From contig JAHLKF010000003.1 in NCBI GenBank assembly GCA_025558075.1, forward strand, positions 496,001-560,000: a stretch of DNA of 64,000 bases, written 5' to 3'. Of this stretch, positions 1-10,659 are shown piece by piece. A program made the translations under genes and the position numbers. Position 1 is the stretch's first letter. Every line of letters begins with the position of its first letter. Under the pieces are notes generated by a model. The model saw nothing but the letters and a program-made list of their open reading frames with translations, was not told the origin of the DNA and did no database searches. Source of the stretch: Gaertneriomyces semiglobifer (Eukaryota > Chytridiomycota > Chytridiomycetes > Spizellomycetales > Spizellomycetaceae).

Positions 1-1175
1 GGTAAAGCAGAGGATGAGGAGGCACCGACATTAACGTCCGGCATCTGTGCGGTAGGTGAAGTGCTGTGTTCAGTCACAGCTAGAGATCTCATGCCTGACA
101 CGATAACGTCGATATGCGACCTAGTAGTATCAGCGGATGCGGCACTTGCACTCGTGTTAACTCGAGTGAACCAGTTCTTAACCTCGTCGATGGCCGGCGT
201 CTCGATCTCGGCCTCAGGACACTTACGGCCGGGGCGTGTGAAGGATGGTATACACCAATCACCGTTCTGGTGCGTGAAACGGACGTACTCAATATGCTCT
301 GGGGGAATGGGCCACTCCTCGTTGCTCAACAAGAAAGCAAAAGTCAAATGCTCCCATTTCCCAAAATTACAACTAGCGCGGACGCGCCACGTCCATTTCG
401 GCAGGCTCTCGTTATGGTTGCTATTATCGAGAGGACGTTCAAGGACATCGTCTTCCTCGTCAAGTTCGGGGAATTGGCCTGCACGCTCCCTATTATGAGT
501 TGCCAAGCGGTTAACATCTCCTCTTGTGAAGCGAAAAAAATAAATGACATGCTCTCACGAAAGGGTCGCTTCCAGTTTTTTCAAGGGCGGGCATATTAGA
601 ACAGTGTACATCCATTCCCGTGTGTAGGAGAAAGTACCCAGCTTTCGGTACTCTATCTCGTTCGTCGAAATTTTCCAGTAGTCTGCAAACGCCTGCAGCA
701 AATTGCTTGTGGATACTATCAAGCCATGTGGTCCATAGCGCGATGAGTCCAATTGAAAGGCAGGTGACTTAGCCTGACAAAGTGGAAAGGAATCGTCATC
801 CCAATCATCCGAATCATTTGAGTGGTTCGAGGCATCCTTTTTTAACACCAACTCAGTGAGACTGTTCTTCTCATCCTCCGTAATACACGGCGACCACCAA
901 CTGACTGGAAAGCCCTTCAAAGTCTCATAACCTAACTTAGCCTTGCCTTTAAACCTTGCGTGATCATTGCCTTCCTTTAAAATGCCTTCCAGGTGGACTG
1001 TGTGAGTGCTGTGGCACAAGGAAGTAAAGCGAACAGGGCTGTAACCCAAGCTATTCTTCCGGGTCAAATGTTTGTCCCAGTTTGGTTTTGACAAGCGCTG
1101 GAACTCGCCGCGCAGGAATAATTCGCGTGTGGATGCGACCCACGGCGGTCGAGGGCAATCACTGCCTTGGTTCAT
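1..1175 (-). CDS. Hypothetical protein, 3' end cut by window edge
   Basis: I do not recognise this gene. Two exons read in one frame on the minus strand: 1175-559 and 522-1 (open to the edge), joined across a short 36-nt GTGAG...AAG intron. The upstream exon starts at ATG 1175 (MNQGSDCPRPPW). It contains a segment reading CHSTHTVHLEGILKEG and then GFPVSWWSPC. That spacing loosely recalls the H-x-T and following strand of ADP-ribosyltransferase/Tpt1-like folds, but the resemblance is weak. The second exon encodes WTWRV..., GKWEHLTFAFLLSNEEW and then a Ser/Ala-rich stretch running off the window. An alternative upstream start lies at ATG 1353 in another frame, which would need a further very short intron. 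Coding support is the sustained open frame across a plausible splice and good codon sense; function is unassigned. Confidence 0.55.
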
Positions 1176-1349
1176 AGCCACTGGGTTCACGAACAATTGA
1201 ATACGAAGTAATGTTGTGGCCCTCTGTGGAGAAGGCAATATCTGCGCATGGACAACTTACTGCTGAATTGTACAACCCTTTTCTGACCGGCAGGCTCGTT
1301 GTATGATCCTCCTCAAGCTGCCTGCCCCGCAAAACGTTCTGTAGAGCCC

Positions 1350-2017
1350 TCATCTCCAGCGCCCCATTTTATGCTTGATCCACTCCCTATTCGTTGCGCA
1401 CTTCACTCTCACCATTAGTGGCTCCGCCCTTTTCTCTTTTCTGAACCATTTCCTTGTTTGTTTGTGAAAGGTTCTTTTGACAGTGAATTGAAGCGAGTTG
1501 TCGGAATTAGCGCAGCGCGACGTAGTGTAATCGATAATGTTGCGGTTCCTCAATTTCGAGTCACGTTGGCTGGCCGACCTGCACCGACTTTGTAAAGTGA
1601 GCTGAATTGAAGGGTTTGATAATTGATGACCCTCCATAAAGTACACGGCGTTTTGAGAAGAAAGGCTTCTGCATCTGCGACAGCAAATGCGTACCAGAAC
1701 CTTAATCCAACCGAGCGAACACAACTGATCCACATGCAATATACTCGGAGAATGTGTGGCATGTAATGGCTTGAAGTATATCTTATCAACCGCGATCCAG
1801 CCAAACTCAGTATTAGCCTCTGCCGACGTGCTTGCAGAAGAGAATAAGATAGAAGAATAGGTGCACTCCGTCAGATCAATGAAGTAGAGGGGCTTTCTTC
1901 TAAACTCCGTGGTGTTCGGGCATGTACAGTTGGAATCAAAGTAAGTGTTGATACGAAAAAATGGCGACACGAGTTGTGGGAACTGTTTTCGCGGACCATG
2001 CGAAGTTTAAGATACAT
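1350..2017 (-). CDS. Hypothetical protein, two exons
   Basis: No family recognised. Exon 1 runs from ATG 2017 (MYLKLRMVRENSSHNS) to 1971. A 71-nt intron (GTGTCG...TTTAG) follows, then exon 2 from 1899 to the stop at 1350. The joined frame is 198 codons plus stop with lengths that add up. The best-looking coding part is the start of exon 2 (PLYFIDLTECTYSSILFSS, then EFGWIAVDKIYFKPLHATH). The C-terminal third is basic, Arg/Lys-rich and less convincing, so a further intron there is possible. It lies just upstream of the partial gene at 1-1175 on the same strand and could be its 5' part. Confidence 0.35.
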
Positions 2018-2405
2018 TCAACGTATCGCTCGTTTTCAGGCCTGGTGTTCGCCAGCCATCTTACGCATAAGCCGAGAACATTAGGCGAAGAGTTATTGAG
2101 ATTGTTCTCGTAACCTGGCGGGCATGTGCTCCTGGCTTGGTGTCCTTCTATATATACCACTCCTTGGTGCGATTAATAGTGTGTGTTCTCTTAGGCTTTT
2201 GTTTCCAGTGGTTACACTCATTGACCAGCATGTCTTGTCAGCGCTGTCAGCTTAGTCAAATCGCAGTATATAATGGTAAGGTAAATTTTAAAAGGTTTCA
2301 AAAATGTACAAAGCACCTTCCCTGCTATCAAGCTGCATAACCAATCTAATTTATCAAAAAAGGCAAAGGGGTAAGCAGGTTTCCCTTTCTAGTCTCAAAA
2401 CTTCT

Positions 2406-3508
2406 CTACTTCTGCCCAGGTAGAAGCCTTCTGACTCTGCCAACGCCCCATCCGCGTCCACTCCCAGAGCTGACAGCCTTCTCAGGCACAACAGGTTTCC
2501 GTGTGGCCCCACCGTCACTGCCGACACTGATGGCCGAGTCCTTCAAACTGTCAAGATCAGCGTCACGATCGACACCATCATCATCTTCTGCAACGCTGTA
2601 TCTCGGTATTGACGCAGAGCCGGCGTCCGTCCAGTCGTAACAGGTCCCTCCGTACCTCTCTGGTAAATTATCGCCGAGGACTTTGGCAAGCTCAGCCTTA
2701 AACTCTTTGGGCCCTAGCACGGAAACTTTCTCAACGACAGTGTGATCTAAAAACGGCTTGGCAACCTTCCATACTGTCCACAATAACCAGTTGGTCGGAA
2801 AGATCATTATCCTCTGAAGCATCTCCGGAAAATGAGTCTGTAACACATGCGCCAACGACCGGAAAAAGTGTACACCCTCCACGTTCTCGTGCCCACTACC
2901 GGCTCTGTCGATGAGGAGGGTAATGCGGGACGTGATAGTGCCCTCGCGAATGCCCTTTTCCATCATCCACACAATGAATCGCACTGTGTGATCGACCATT
3001 TTTGCATCCGCCTTGTGCCGACAGATTCGCCAAATAAGGACTGGCGTACCATCTACAGCGGTTTTGTGATAGTAGAGTTTACCGGTTTTGATGTCTTCCG
3101 AGAAGTCCTCCGTCGCCAGCGAGTTCCAGCGGTACTCCTTCCTCCATTGCTAGACATAACGTAAATCATCAGCCATCATGTCCTTCACGCACCCGTGCGA
3201 TGACTAGACACATGTATTTACACACCATTGTCTTCTCCAACATCGTGAACGCCAGCTCGCCACTGCCCCGTGCTCCATCCCAAAATTTGACTAGCCACCA
3301 GTCGGTTACCCTATCAATATCAAGCTTCTTCAGCCCTTCATCTTTTCGTACTCGTGTCTTGAATGCCTGTGAATTGAAACGATTGGTACAAGTACCAAGC
3401 GACGGGCGGGATGCCATCCATTTCGCGAACCTGATAACCCTCCTCTGTTCCAAAAGTAATTGGCAAGGTAATCAACCTTGACGCATCATTCTGTATTAAC
3501 TCCTCCAT
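2406..3508 (-). CDS. Sec14-like CRAL-TRIO lipid-transfer protein
   Basis: Predicted phosphatidylinositol/lipid-transfer protein of the Sec14 (CRAL-TRIO) superfamily, acting at cytosolic membrane surfaces. Three exons: 3508-3431, 3366-3226 and 3149-2406. They total 320 codons and the lengths are consistent with one frame. The CRAL-TRIO N-terminal helical region is visible as DWWLVKFWDGARGSGELAFT followed by MLEKTMQWRKEY. The lipid-binding lobe follows (GTPVLIWRICRHKADAKM, ITLLIDRAGSGHENVEG, MIFPTNWLLWTVWKVAKPFL, then the ...VSVLGPKEFKAEL segment typical of Sec14 homologues). The ending GGTCYDW matches the usual close of the domain. A Ser/Asp/Gly-rich disordered tail of about 65 residues follows. 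The first intron uses a weak GTTCGC donor, so exon 1 is less certain than the rest. The specific lipid ligand cannot be told. Confidence 0.85.
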
Positions 3509-3994
3509 TTCCAAGAGTGAGCGCTCGAAAGAAACAGTAGCTCGTGTAGTGAGAGTTCACGAACAGGAGCAGGATTGGGGAGTGGAATGGTTGAGGCAGG
3601 TCCCGGACTACAGGCAAAACCCTGATGTTAACGCGGCCTCCTTCTTTTTGTGACAGACTTCAATCTGCTCGCATATGCAGGGAGACTCGCTTCGAGTATT
3701 GCTGGCGTCCGGGGGTGGTGGAAGGTCGTCAATCCAACAGCGGCACCAGGAAATCGACGTCAGGATTCGGGAAAAGGCGCCAGAAACGCTAGCGATTTCC
3801 CGTCGCGCGAGGGTTAGGGTTAATGACCGCACCAGCGCGTTCGGTTGATTAGGTAATACCTCGCCAACACAAATGGGGTGTCGATAAGAAAGTTGTTATC
3901 ACTAACGCGCGGTAACGGCTGCAGAGGTTGTCCCTCATCGCAAAGTTGCAAAGTTCTCCAAGCAGGAGCTCGTCTCGACGAGGTAGAAGGTCAA
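3509..3994. other. Intergenic, divergent between Sec14-like and TSC13 genes
   Basis: This gap separates two divergently transcribed genes and so should hold both promoters. No convincing ORF was found. A telomere-like GGGTTAGGGTTAA stretch lies at 3811-3823, about 170 bp before the TSC13 start. Confidence 0.5.
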
Positions 3995-5259
3995 CATGTC
4001 CGATACCACGCTGACGTTGTCACTTCGCTCCGGGCGTGTTCTTGGACAGATAGATCTCAAAAAGCCCGTTGCGGAGGCTACTGTAGCGGATCTGCAGCGT
4101 GCCATACATCGCCAGTGTAAGCGTTGGTAGTCCGCAGCAGTCTAAGAATACATTCACCTTACCGAATGATTTGTCTCATTAGACTCGAAATGGTACCCGG
4201 ACCGGCAACGTTTGACCTATGGTAAATGCGGGCAGTCAACTACTTAATCGGCTAGCACCTGTACTGACATAGATGCTCAGAAAACAAGCCGCTGGATCGA
4301 TCGGCCCCGCTCTCGAAATATAACATCAGCGCTAATGGTATGAAGTCAAGATGCCAATGCTTTTGTAAAGCAACTGACCCCGCCATCCTCAGACACCATC
4401 ACGTTCAAAGACTTGGGCCCACAAATAGGGTGGACAACCGTATTCCTTTTGGAATACTTGGGCCCGCTTGTCATTCATCTACTATTCTACTTTTTTCCTT
4501 CGGTCTTTTACCCTGGTACTAAACCTGAGCCTCGCTCTCAGCTTCAGACGTAAGTTGAAGTCGAATTTGTGAGGTCGCTTGGAGGCTAATCAAGAGCTGT
4601 ATTAGTTTGTTGGTCATCCTGAATGTTCTCCACTACTTCAAGCGGGAGATTGAAACCCTATTTGTTCACCGCTTTTCGAACTCCACCATGCCGCTACGGA
4701 ACCTACCGAAGAACTCTTTCCATTATTGGGTGTTGGGTGGCCTCTTACATTACCCTGTGTACCGCCCTGGTTTCACGGGCGGAGCTCTGCCGCGTGTCCA
4801 TTCAGTGATCGCCATTTATCTTACCGTGGCGATCTGGGCATATGCCGAGTTAAGCAACTTTAAGACGCATGTCACCTTAAGGAACCTGAGACCGCCAGGA
4901 ACACGGGTACGCAAAATACCCAGAGGTTACGGCTTCGACTGGGTCAGCTGTCCAAACTACTTTTTTGAAGTTGTTGGATGGATGTGTGTCAGTGCTTTAA
5001 CCGGAAGCGTGCCTGGTACGTGATGTTCTGCTTCGCCCTCTTCCATGGTGTAGGCTGACCACTGCTGTAGTTTACTTTTTCACGATCGTTGGATTTGTAC
5101 AAATGTGGGTACCCGGTCTCTCGCATACTAATTGTGATGCCGGTCACTCATTATTTATGTAGGTATCTCTGGGCTGTGAAGAAGCACATTCGCTACCGCA
5201 GGGACTTTGGAAACTCTTACCCGAAAGAACGCAAAGTGATGGTTCCCTTCGTGCTCTGA
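3995..5259 (+). CDS. TSC13: Very-long-chain trans-2-enoyl-CoA reductase
   Basis: Last enzyme of the ER fatty-acid elongation cycle; it reduces trans-2-enoyl-CoA with NADPH and serves sphingolipid and VLCFA synthesis. Seven exons: 3995-4116, 4183-4220, 4281-4337, 4393-4549, 4606-5015, 5071-5104, 5163-5259. They give 304 residues, the normal TSC13/TECR length. The N-terminus (MSDTTLTLSLRSGRVLGQID) is the ubiquitin-like domain of the family. LGPQIGWTTVFLLEYLGP leads into the membrane part. The signature YFKREIETLFVHRFSNSTMP, which holds the conserved Lys-Arg pair, is intact. The C-terminal steroid-5-alpha-reductase-type segment (SCPNYFFEVVGW, then WAVKKHIRYRRDFGNSYP) is also present. Two internal exons are only 38 and 34 nt. 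The protein ends PFVL without a classical KKXX signal. Identification is firm; the small exons are inferred from phase and homology. Confidence 0.93.
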
Positions 5260-5393
5260 ACAGCGTGACTCACGTCAAGGCATTATCTGACACTGTAGCT
5301 CCATTTTGGGCTTTGTATTTCGTCAGTACACCTTTTTGAACTAACATACAACCTCACCAACGTGCCCTTCTCATTACGCAATACAATAAAACT

Positions 5394-5838
5394 TTACCGG
5401 AAGGTGAAGGCACCATCTTCCAGACGCTTGTCATCACCCAGGCCCTCCAAATAGCAGATCTCCAGGCTGGTGTCCCTCCATATATCGGTAAAGGGTTCCA
5501 GTGTGAATATCTTTACGCATCCGACGAAAACCCATGAACAAGTATGCTCTCAGGCATACTGGGAGGAGAGTAGGTCTTCCAGATTTAATTTTCTCCCATA
5601 ATGGTAAAAGTCAGTGCAAGTCCATCGCACCCGCGGCCACATCCCTGTCATTTGCATCGGTTCGCAATATCATGCTAGGCTATTACGGCTGCCCATGCTC
5701 TTAGAGACGTTCGAAGGCCTGGAAATCTCAATGGTCAATAACGCGATCTGGGAGTTGTTGTCCGCGGAGTTAATTTACCGAAACCCCGCTGTTGCCCGCG
5801 GAGCTTCCTTGACGTGTTTCATTAACTGCAGATGACAT
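5394..5838 (-). CDS. Small hypothetical protein, four exons
   Basis: Not recognised. Starting at ATG 5838 (MSSAVNETRQGSSAGNSGVS), four exons can be joined in phase: into IALLTIEISRPSNVSKSMGS, then WTCTDFYHYGRKLNLEDLLS, then DTSLEICYLEGLGDDKRLED and a TAA stop at 5394. The product would be about 95 residues. The first intron would be only about 31 nt, which is suspicious, and upstream exons are possible. Coding is supported by several consecutive phase-compatible splice sites and sensible sequence, not by homology. It is convergent with TSC13. Confidence 0.4.
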
Positions 5839-6358
5839 GTTCTCAACCTGGCGGCGGCTATTGAATAGGGCACCTGCTGGATTCAAATTTCATTTGCCCG
5901 TCCATCATCGCAACTTTAATCGTTCGTTGGTGCGAAAACCGCTAGGTGACCTACGTGGGTCATTAATGTGTGCAGTCAGAGGGGTCACCGCCCCTGAACA
6001 GCGACCGACGACCGTCGTGTTGGCCGACCATCCGGCCTTTGTTGGAAAGACCAACGGAAGGGAGATGATTCAGTTATCTGTATGGGCCCGCTGCAGAGTG
6101 TGAAAAGTATAGCCGGAGGTTGCTTTTTTTGGGAGTATGAAGCAATTCGGTCTATTTGTGGCAGTGTCAATCGTAGTTTACAAATTCCTTATTTCGACTT
6201 CCGTCGTTGAATGGATCGGAAGGGTTCAAATATTGGCAGTTCACTCGCAATCTCAATCAATACCTTTGGGAAACTATATATTTACTGAGAGATCATTCTG
6301 ATTCGGCATTGGGCCCACAACGCTAGGTACAAATACAAAACACATTCAGTTGGGCATA
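5839..6358. other. Intergenic region
   Basis: Likely bidirectional upstream region for the small minus-strand gene and the PPxY membrane protein. Open stretches here look like chance ORFs; no domain or motif was recognised. Confidence 0.4.
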
Positions 6359-7568
6359 ATGCCACCCCCGTCAACACCAGTGGATGAGGAGGATATTCCA
6401 ACATACACCGTGTCTACATTGCAAATGCAGCAACCGTCTGCCGTAACAGGTGCTCCTGTTCCGAACAGTCCGTCGACCGATGGCTTCGTCACCCGCGCGG
6501 AGAATGGAGACCTAATCATTCATACCCCGCTCTCACCGTCCAACACAATATTGCATGTAACCCTTTTGAACCCGCCAATAGCAAGGACAACAAGTGGTAA
6601 TCCTTGGACGAGGGAGGGACATCGAGCGATTGATCGTAACCCGAGTTCAGATAGACCACCTTTCATGGTTCGAAATCAGTACCGTGAGGAGTACATGCAA
6701 TCCGTATCAGATGCTTTGTCAAATACGGCCACTGAAAGAGAACAGAGGAATGGCGAACTCATTAGAAATGACGGGGTAAATGCAACCAGCAGTGCGACTG
6801 GTCCCGGCGGGCGCATTGGAAGAAGACCACAGCAAGCTACCCCTGATGTTGAGCGCGGGCGCACGGGCGAAAAGCTGTTTGCAGAGTATCGGAGACGACT
6901 AAGAAGAACGTATCTCTTCCCATTGCTTACATGGGTGCCGAGTTTTGCGCTGATTCTCGTAAGTGTTCTCTGGCGAATGGCATCTTGTAATTGTGCCTTT
7001 GACAAGTCTTTCGCTTCTCCTCAAACAGTACTACGCTATCCGATCGACCCCGCCAACCCGGACCTACATCTTCATCGGTGTCGGTCTGTGGGTCCTGATG
7101 CTAGTTGCGACCTATTTCGCGTATCGACGCCGGTACTCCCGATTGGTGAAGGTCTTCTCGCTTGGCTTACTTGAAACCATGACCGCAGACGAAGTTAGCG
7201 ATGTCGTAATTCATGGTGGTGAATTAACCGTTGCAATGATTGCGCGAGCAGGATTAGTCGTCAATACCGCGGTTATGGGGACGACTGGCAGTGGGCGGCG
7301 GGGGAGTGCTACGGTGCGAATGGAGGACATCCGTCCGCCGCCACCTGCGTATGAAGGCGGAGATTTACCTGCGTACCGCCCGCCGACTGCACCGAGTACC
7401 TTGAACCGTCCGGGTGTGGTTGCACCAGAGCCCGTACCTGAGTCTGTACCCGAGTCGGTAGAGCCTACTGTGACTCAGGTTCAGGCCGACAGTTCGCAAC
7501 CGCCGGCTTTCAGTGGGCCGACACTTCCTCCTGCGTATGATATCGCTAATTTTGAGGCTAGACTGTAA
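6359..7568 (+). CDS. Two-TM protein with C-terminal PPxY motifs
   Basis: A membrane protein of unknown specific function. Two exons (6359-6958 and 7029-7568) joined over a clean GTAAGT...CAG intron give 379 residues. The start is ATG 6359 (MPPPSTPVDEEDIPTYTVST). The first 185 residues are polar, Pro/Ser-rich and probably cytosolic. They are followed by two transmembrane helices: YLFPLLTWVPSFALILYY and YIFIGVGLWVLMLVATYFAY. The intron falls inside the first helix. The C-terminal tail carries PPPPAYEGG, LPAYRPP and LPPAYDIANF. The LPPAY and PPPPAY elements match PPxY-type WW-domain ligands, as used by NEDD4/Rsp5 adaptors. A role as an adaptor recruiting a HECT ubiquitin ligase to a membrane is an inference from these motifs only. 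Confidence 0.8.
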
Positions 7569-7771
7569 CTCCTGATACCTTTGAGAATCGTATATAGCAT
7601 GACCGTTCATATAAATATGCCAATGGGTTTTTGAGGTCCTGATGTTGAATCAAGCGTGACTGCTCTTGTGTGTTGGTATCTGGTGATTTAAGGCAAGGTG
7701 GCGATGCTCGAGGTTGAGAAATATAGGCCTCGGCCCACTGAGAGGGGTGCACGCTCCTGGGCAAGATGTCC

Positions 7772-10659
7772 TTAATCCCAAACGAAGGATGAACCTTCCT
7801 CCTCTAGATCCTCAACGTACATTTCGCGGCCCCTTTCCTCCACAATTGTAGTTCCAGAATCATCAACATCTATACAGTAGTCAGCGTCATCGTCACCGTC
7901 GTCAATGATCATTTTTCTCCGCCGTTTGCTTGATATCATGGTCCCATCTTCATCACTTACAATCTCAACCGGTGTTTCTACAGCAAGTTCTCCATCACTG
8001 ACGATCTCGACTGCGTCCTTGGCAGCTACCTTTCTCCGCTTCGCCTTTGTCGTTCCGTTCCTAGGAGCCTTCTGCGGCTTTTCCGTGCGCTCAAACTCGA
8101 CTTCTATGCGGGGCGTGTGACTCTGATTGTCACGACGAGCCGAACTGAGTAACTGCCGACCGCGAGTATGGAGTACCAGATATGAAATCGTCGAGTAAGG
8201 GGTATAGTGGAAATCCTCTTGAAGATATTGGTTTAATAGCAGATGGATCACAATCCTCTCACAGTCCTAAATGGGGGAACATGAGTCTACACATGAGAAT
8301 GTTGCTGAAGGATCACGGTCGGTACCTCCTTGGAGTACATCTTTGGCGGGGGTACGGTGACGGTACCTTGACGCTTCAGATCTTCAACGGACGGGTACTT
8401 CTTCCCTACCCCTCTCCAAATTTCGACAACTCTGGCAAGAGTGACACGTTCCTGCTCTTCAGACATACACCGTACAATTTTCAAGACGTCTACCGCCTGT
8501 GCGGTAACATCTTCAACTCGTATGACTGCGTCCGATTGCGTTCCTCGTAGGCAATGATCGCAGTTGCCACATTTAGCGCTCGACTTCGGACCCCACTGAG
8601 CGGCATTAGGGCCTGACACGCCGAAATAGCGCTCCATGAGGAGACGTCTGCATGTCGTTAAATCTTGAGCGTAGGTGAGCATCCCGTATACGCCTTTGAG
8701 CCCTTCGACCTCTCCTACCACCATTGCTGATAACCGCGAGATGTCTTGCCCTCTGTGATACAATACGCAATCAGACGGCAACCCATCACGACCAGCTCTC
8801 CCGGATTCTTGATAGTAGCCTTCCACGGATTTTGACATTGTATGATGTACTACGAAACGAACGTTTGGCTGGTTGATGCCCAGGCCGAACGCAATCGTAG
8901 CAACGACTACTTGAATTTCGCCGGCCCGCCATAAAGTGTGAACCTCGTCACGGTCGATATCATCCAAGTCGGCGTGATACACCTATTTCACCGCCCGACA
9001 TGAGTGTATTGCACGTGGTTGTGCTAGAAGAACCGGACACATACCGCTGCTTTGATTTTGCCCCCGGAAGCTTTGACTAAGCCATCCGCAACTGCCTGAG
9101 TATCCTTCTTGGATAAGCAGTAGATGATACCACACTCGCCATGATGGTTCATTGAAATCCAATTTGCGATATCAGTGATCACAGCTTGTGCAGCACTTGG
9201 CTTAATCCGTACACTGTATCGTAGATTCGGGCGATGTAATGGCGACTGAAACAACATAGTACCCTTGGTTGGGTGACCGATTGGACGCATGTGTAAGTTA
9301 TCCAATACGGAGCGAATAACGTGTGGCGGGCATGTGGCGGATAGGGCGATGATAGGTGTAGCAGGAAATAATGTCTGTCCACGAACGGCGGAGCCAAATG
9401 AATAGACGATTTCAAGCGCTATCGGCAGCATCTGTCACTTTACCTTCAGGATATGGAGACTCTTATAATCGGGCCTGTTGTATGATGGTTATCAATAAAG
9501 ATCCCACTGAAGCATGCTTATACGTACCGAAAATCGTGCCCAACCTGGCTGGTAGACGAGCAATTTAACAACCAGTAGGTACAAGATAAAGCAGGAGCCT
9601 TAAATGGCAACGTACCTGCAACAATGCGCCTCGTCGATGACGAATGTCGCCAGCCGCCCCAACTTATATACTTTTTCCAGCTGACTCATGAAACGCTTAC
9701 TCTTTGCGATTTTTTCCGGCGTCACGTAGAGCAACTTCAACTCCCGAGCGTCAGGATCAGCGTTGTTTTCGTTCGCGTGAGATGACGGGCCCAGCATGGC
9801 CCTGTGAATGCGCTTAACTTCCTCTTTAGCTGTTCCGGCGGCCAACATTGCTGCACGGATGCCAACTTCTTCCAGGCAGAACACCTGGTCGCGACTTAAT
9901 GATATGAGCGGTGAGACGACGACTGTCAATCCGCGAGAGATGCAGGCCGGTATCTGGAAGCATAAGCTTTTACCTGTAGGTACATGTGAATATGAATCAG
10001 TTTTTGAGTCGCGAAGCTTGGAAGATATGTAGATTGACTTACCTCCTCCGGTAGGCATGATAACAAAGGTATCGCGCTTTGAAAGCACAGCGTTGATGAT
10101 CTCCAGTTGGTTCGGCCGAAATTCAGTGATTCCCCAGTGCGCTTTTGCTATGCGCTTAACTTCGGCTGTCCATGGAAACTCTCCAGAATAGGACGCAAGG
10201 ACATCATTCGACAGTACCGAATTCACATTGGTCTCCGGTTCTGCGTCCAGTTGACTAGTTAGAGCCTTTCTCAATTCTTGTAGTTCAGTTCTGCGTGACT
10301 GCAGAGTCGCAATTTGAAGCTGTATGGGCCCGATGAGTAAACCCAAGGTGCCCTCGATACAGATAAAACTCAAGAAATCATCTACGGTGCGCATAGCTCC
10401 CGACGGCGTGGATTGCCCCAATCTATTACCTCCAAGTTTTCGATTTCTGCATCAATATCGTAGAGCTCCTCCTCTAGGGTGGCGTTCGAGTACTGCGCAC
10501 CATTGCTTTGCTCTAGAAGGTTTGAATCGATCGATGAGAAGACTTTCCGCATTCCTATCCACAGTGAATTCACTTACGCTGCTGACGCCGCGCCGCTCGT
10601 CCCTCAATATCATCGTCAGTCGATTCGTCTATCCTAATAACCTCCATGATGCCACTCAT
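7772..10659 (-). CDS. RecQ-family ATP-dependent DNA helicase (RECQ1-like)
   Basis: 3'-5' DNA helicase of genome maintenance. Nine exons: 10659-10578, 10512-10430, 10319-10043, 9973-9616, 9548-9528, 9474-9444, 9374-9045, 8982-8326, 8266-7772. They total 777 residues with consistent phase. Order: an N-terminal coiled coil (ELYDIDAEIENLELQIATLQ), motif 0/I (FRPNQLEIINAVL; MPTGGGKSLCFQIPA), DEAH (VIDEAHCCSQVGHDF), motif III (IIALSATCPP), motif V (VVVATIAFGLGINQPNVRF), motif VI (YYQESGRAGRDG), and the zinc-binding cysteines (CRRLLMERYF, CGNCDHC). A winged-helix-type region and an acidic/basic disordered tail follow. The N-terminal coiled coil and short C-terminus resemble human RECQ1 rather than BLM/Sgs1, which is an inference. 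Two exons are micro-exons of 21 and 31 nt. The 69-nt intron within the Walker A codons has no in-frame stop, so its retention would not truncate the protein. Confidence 0.93.

Noticed and set aside
10513..10577. A 23-nt intron at the first RecQ junction (10577-10555)
   Set aside because: It is too short for normal splicing. A 65-nt intron with a good acceptor restores the coiled coil in phase, so the longer form was used.
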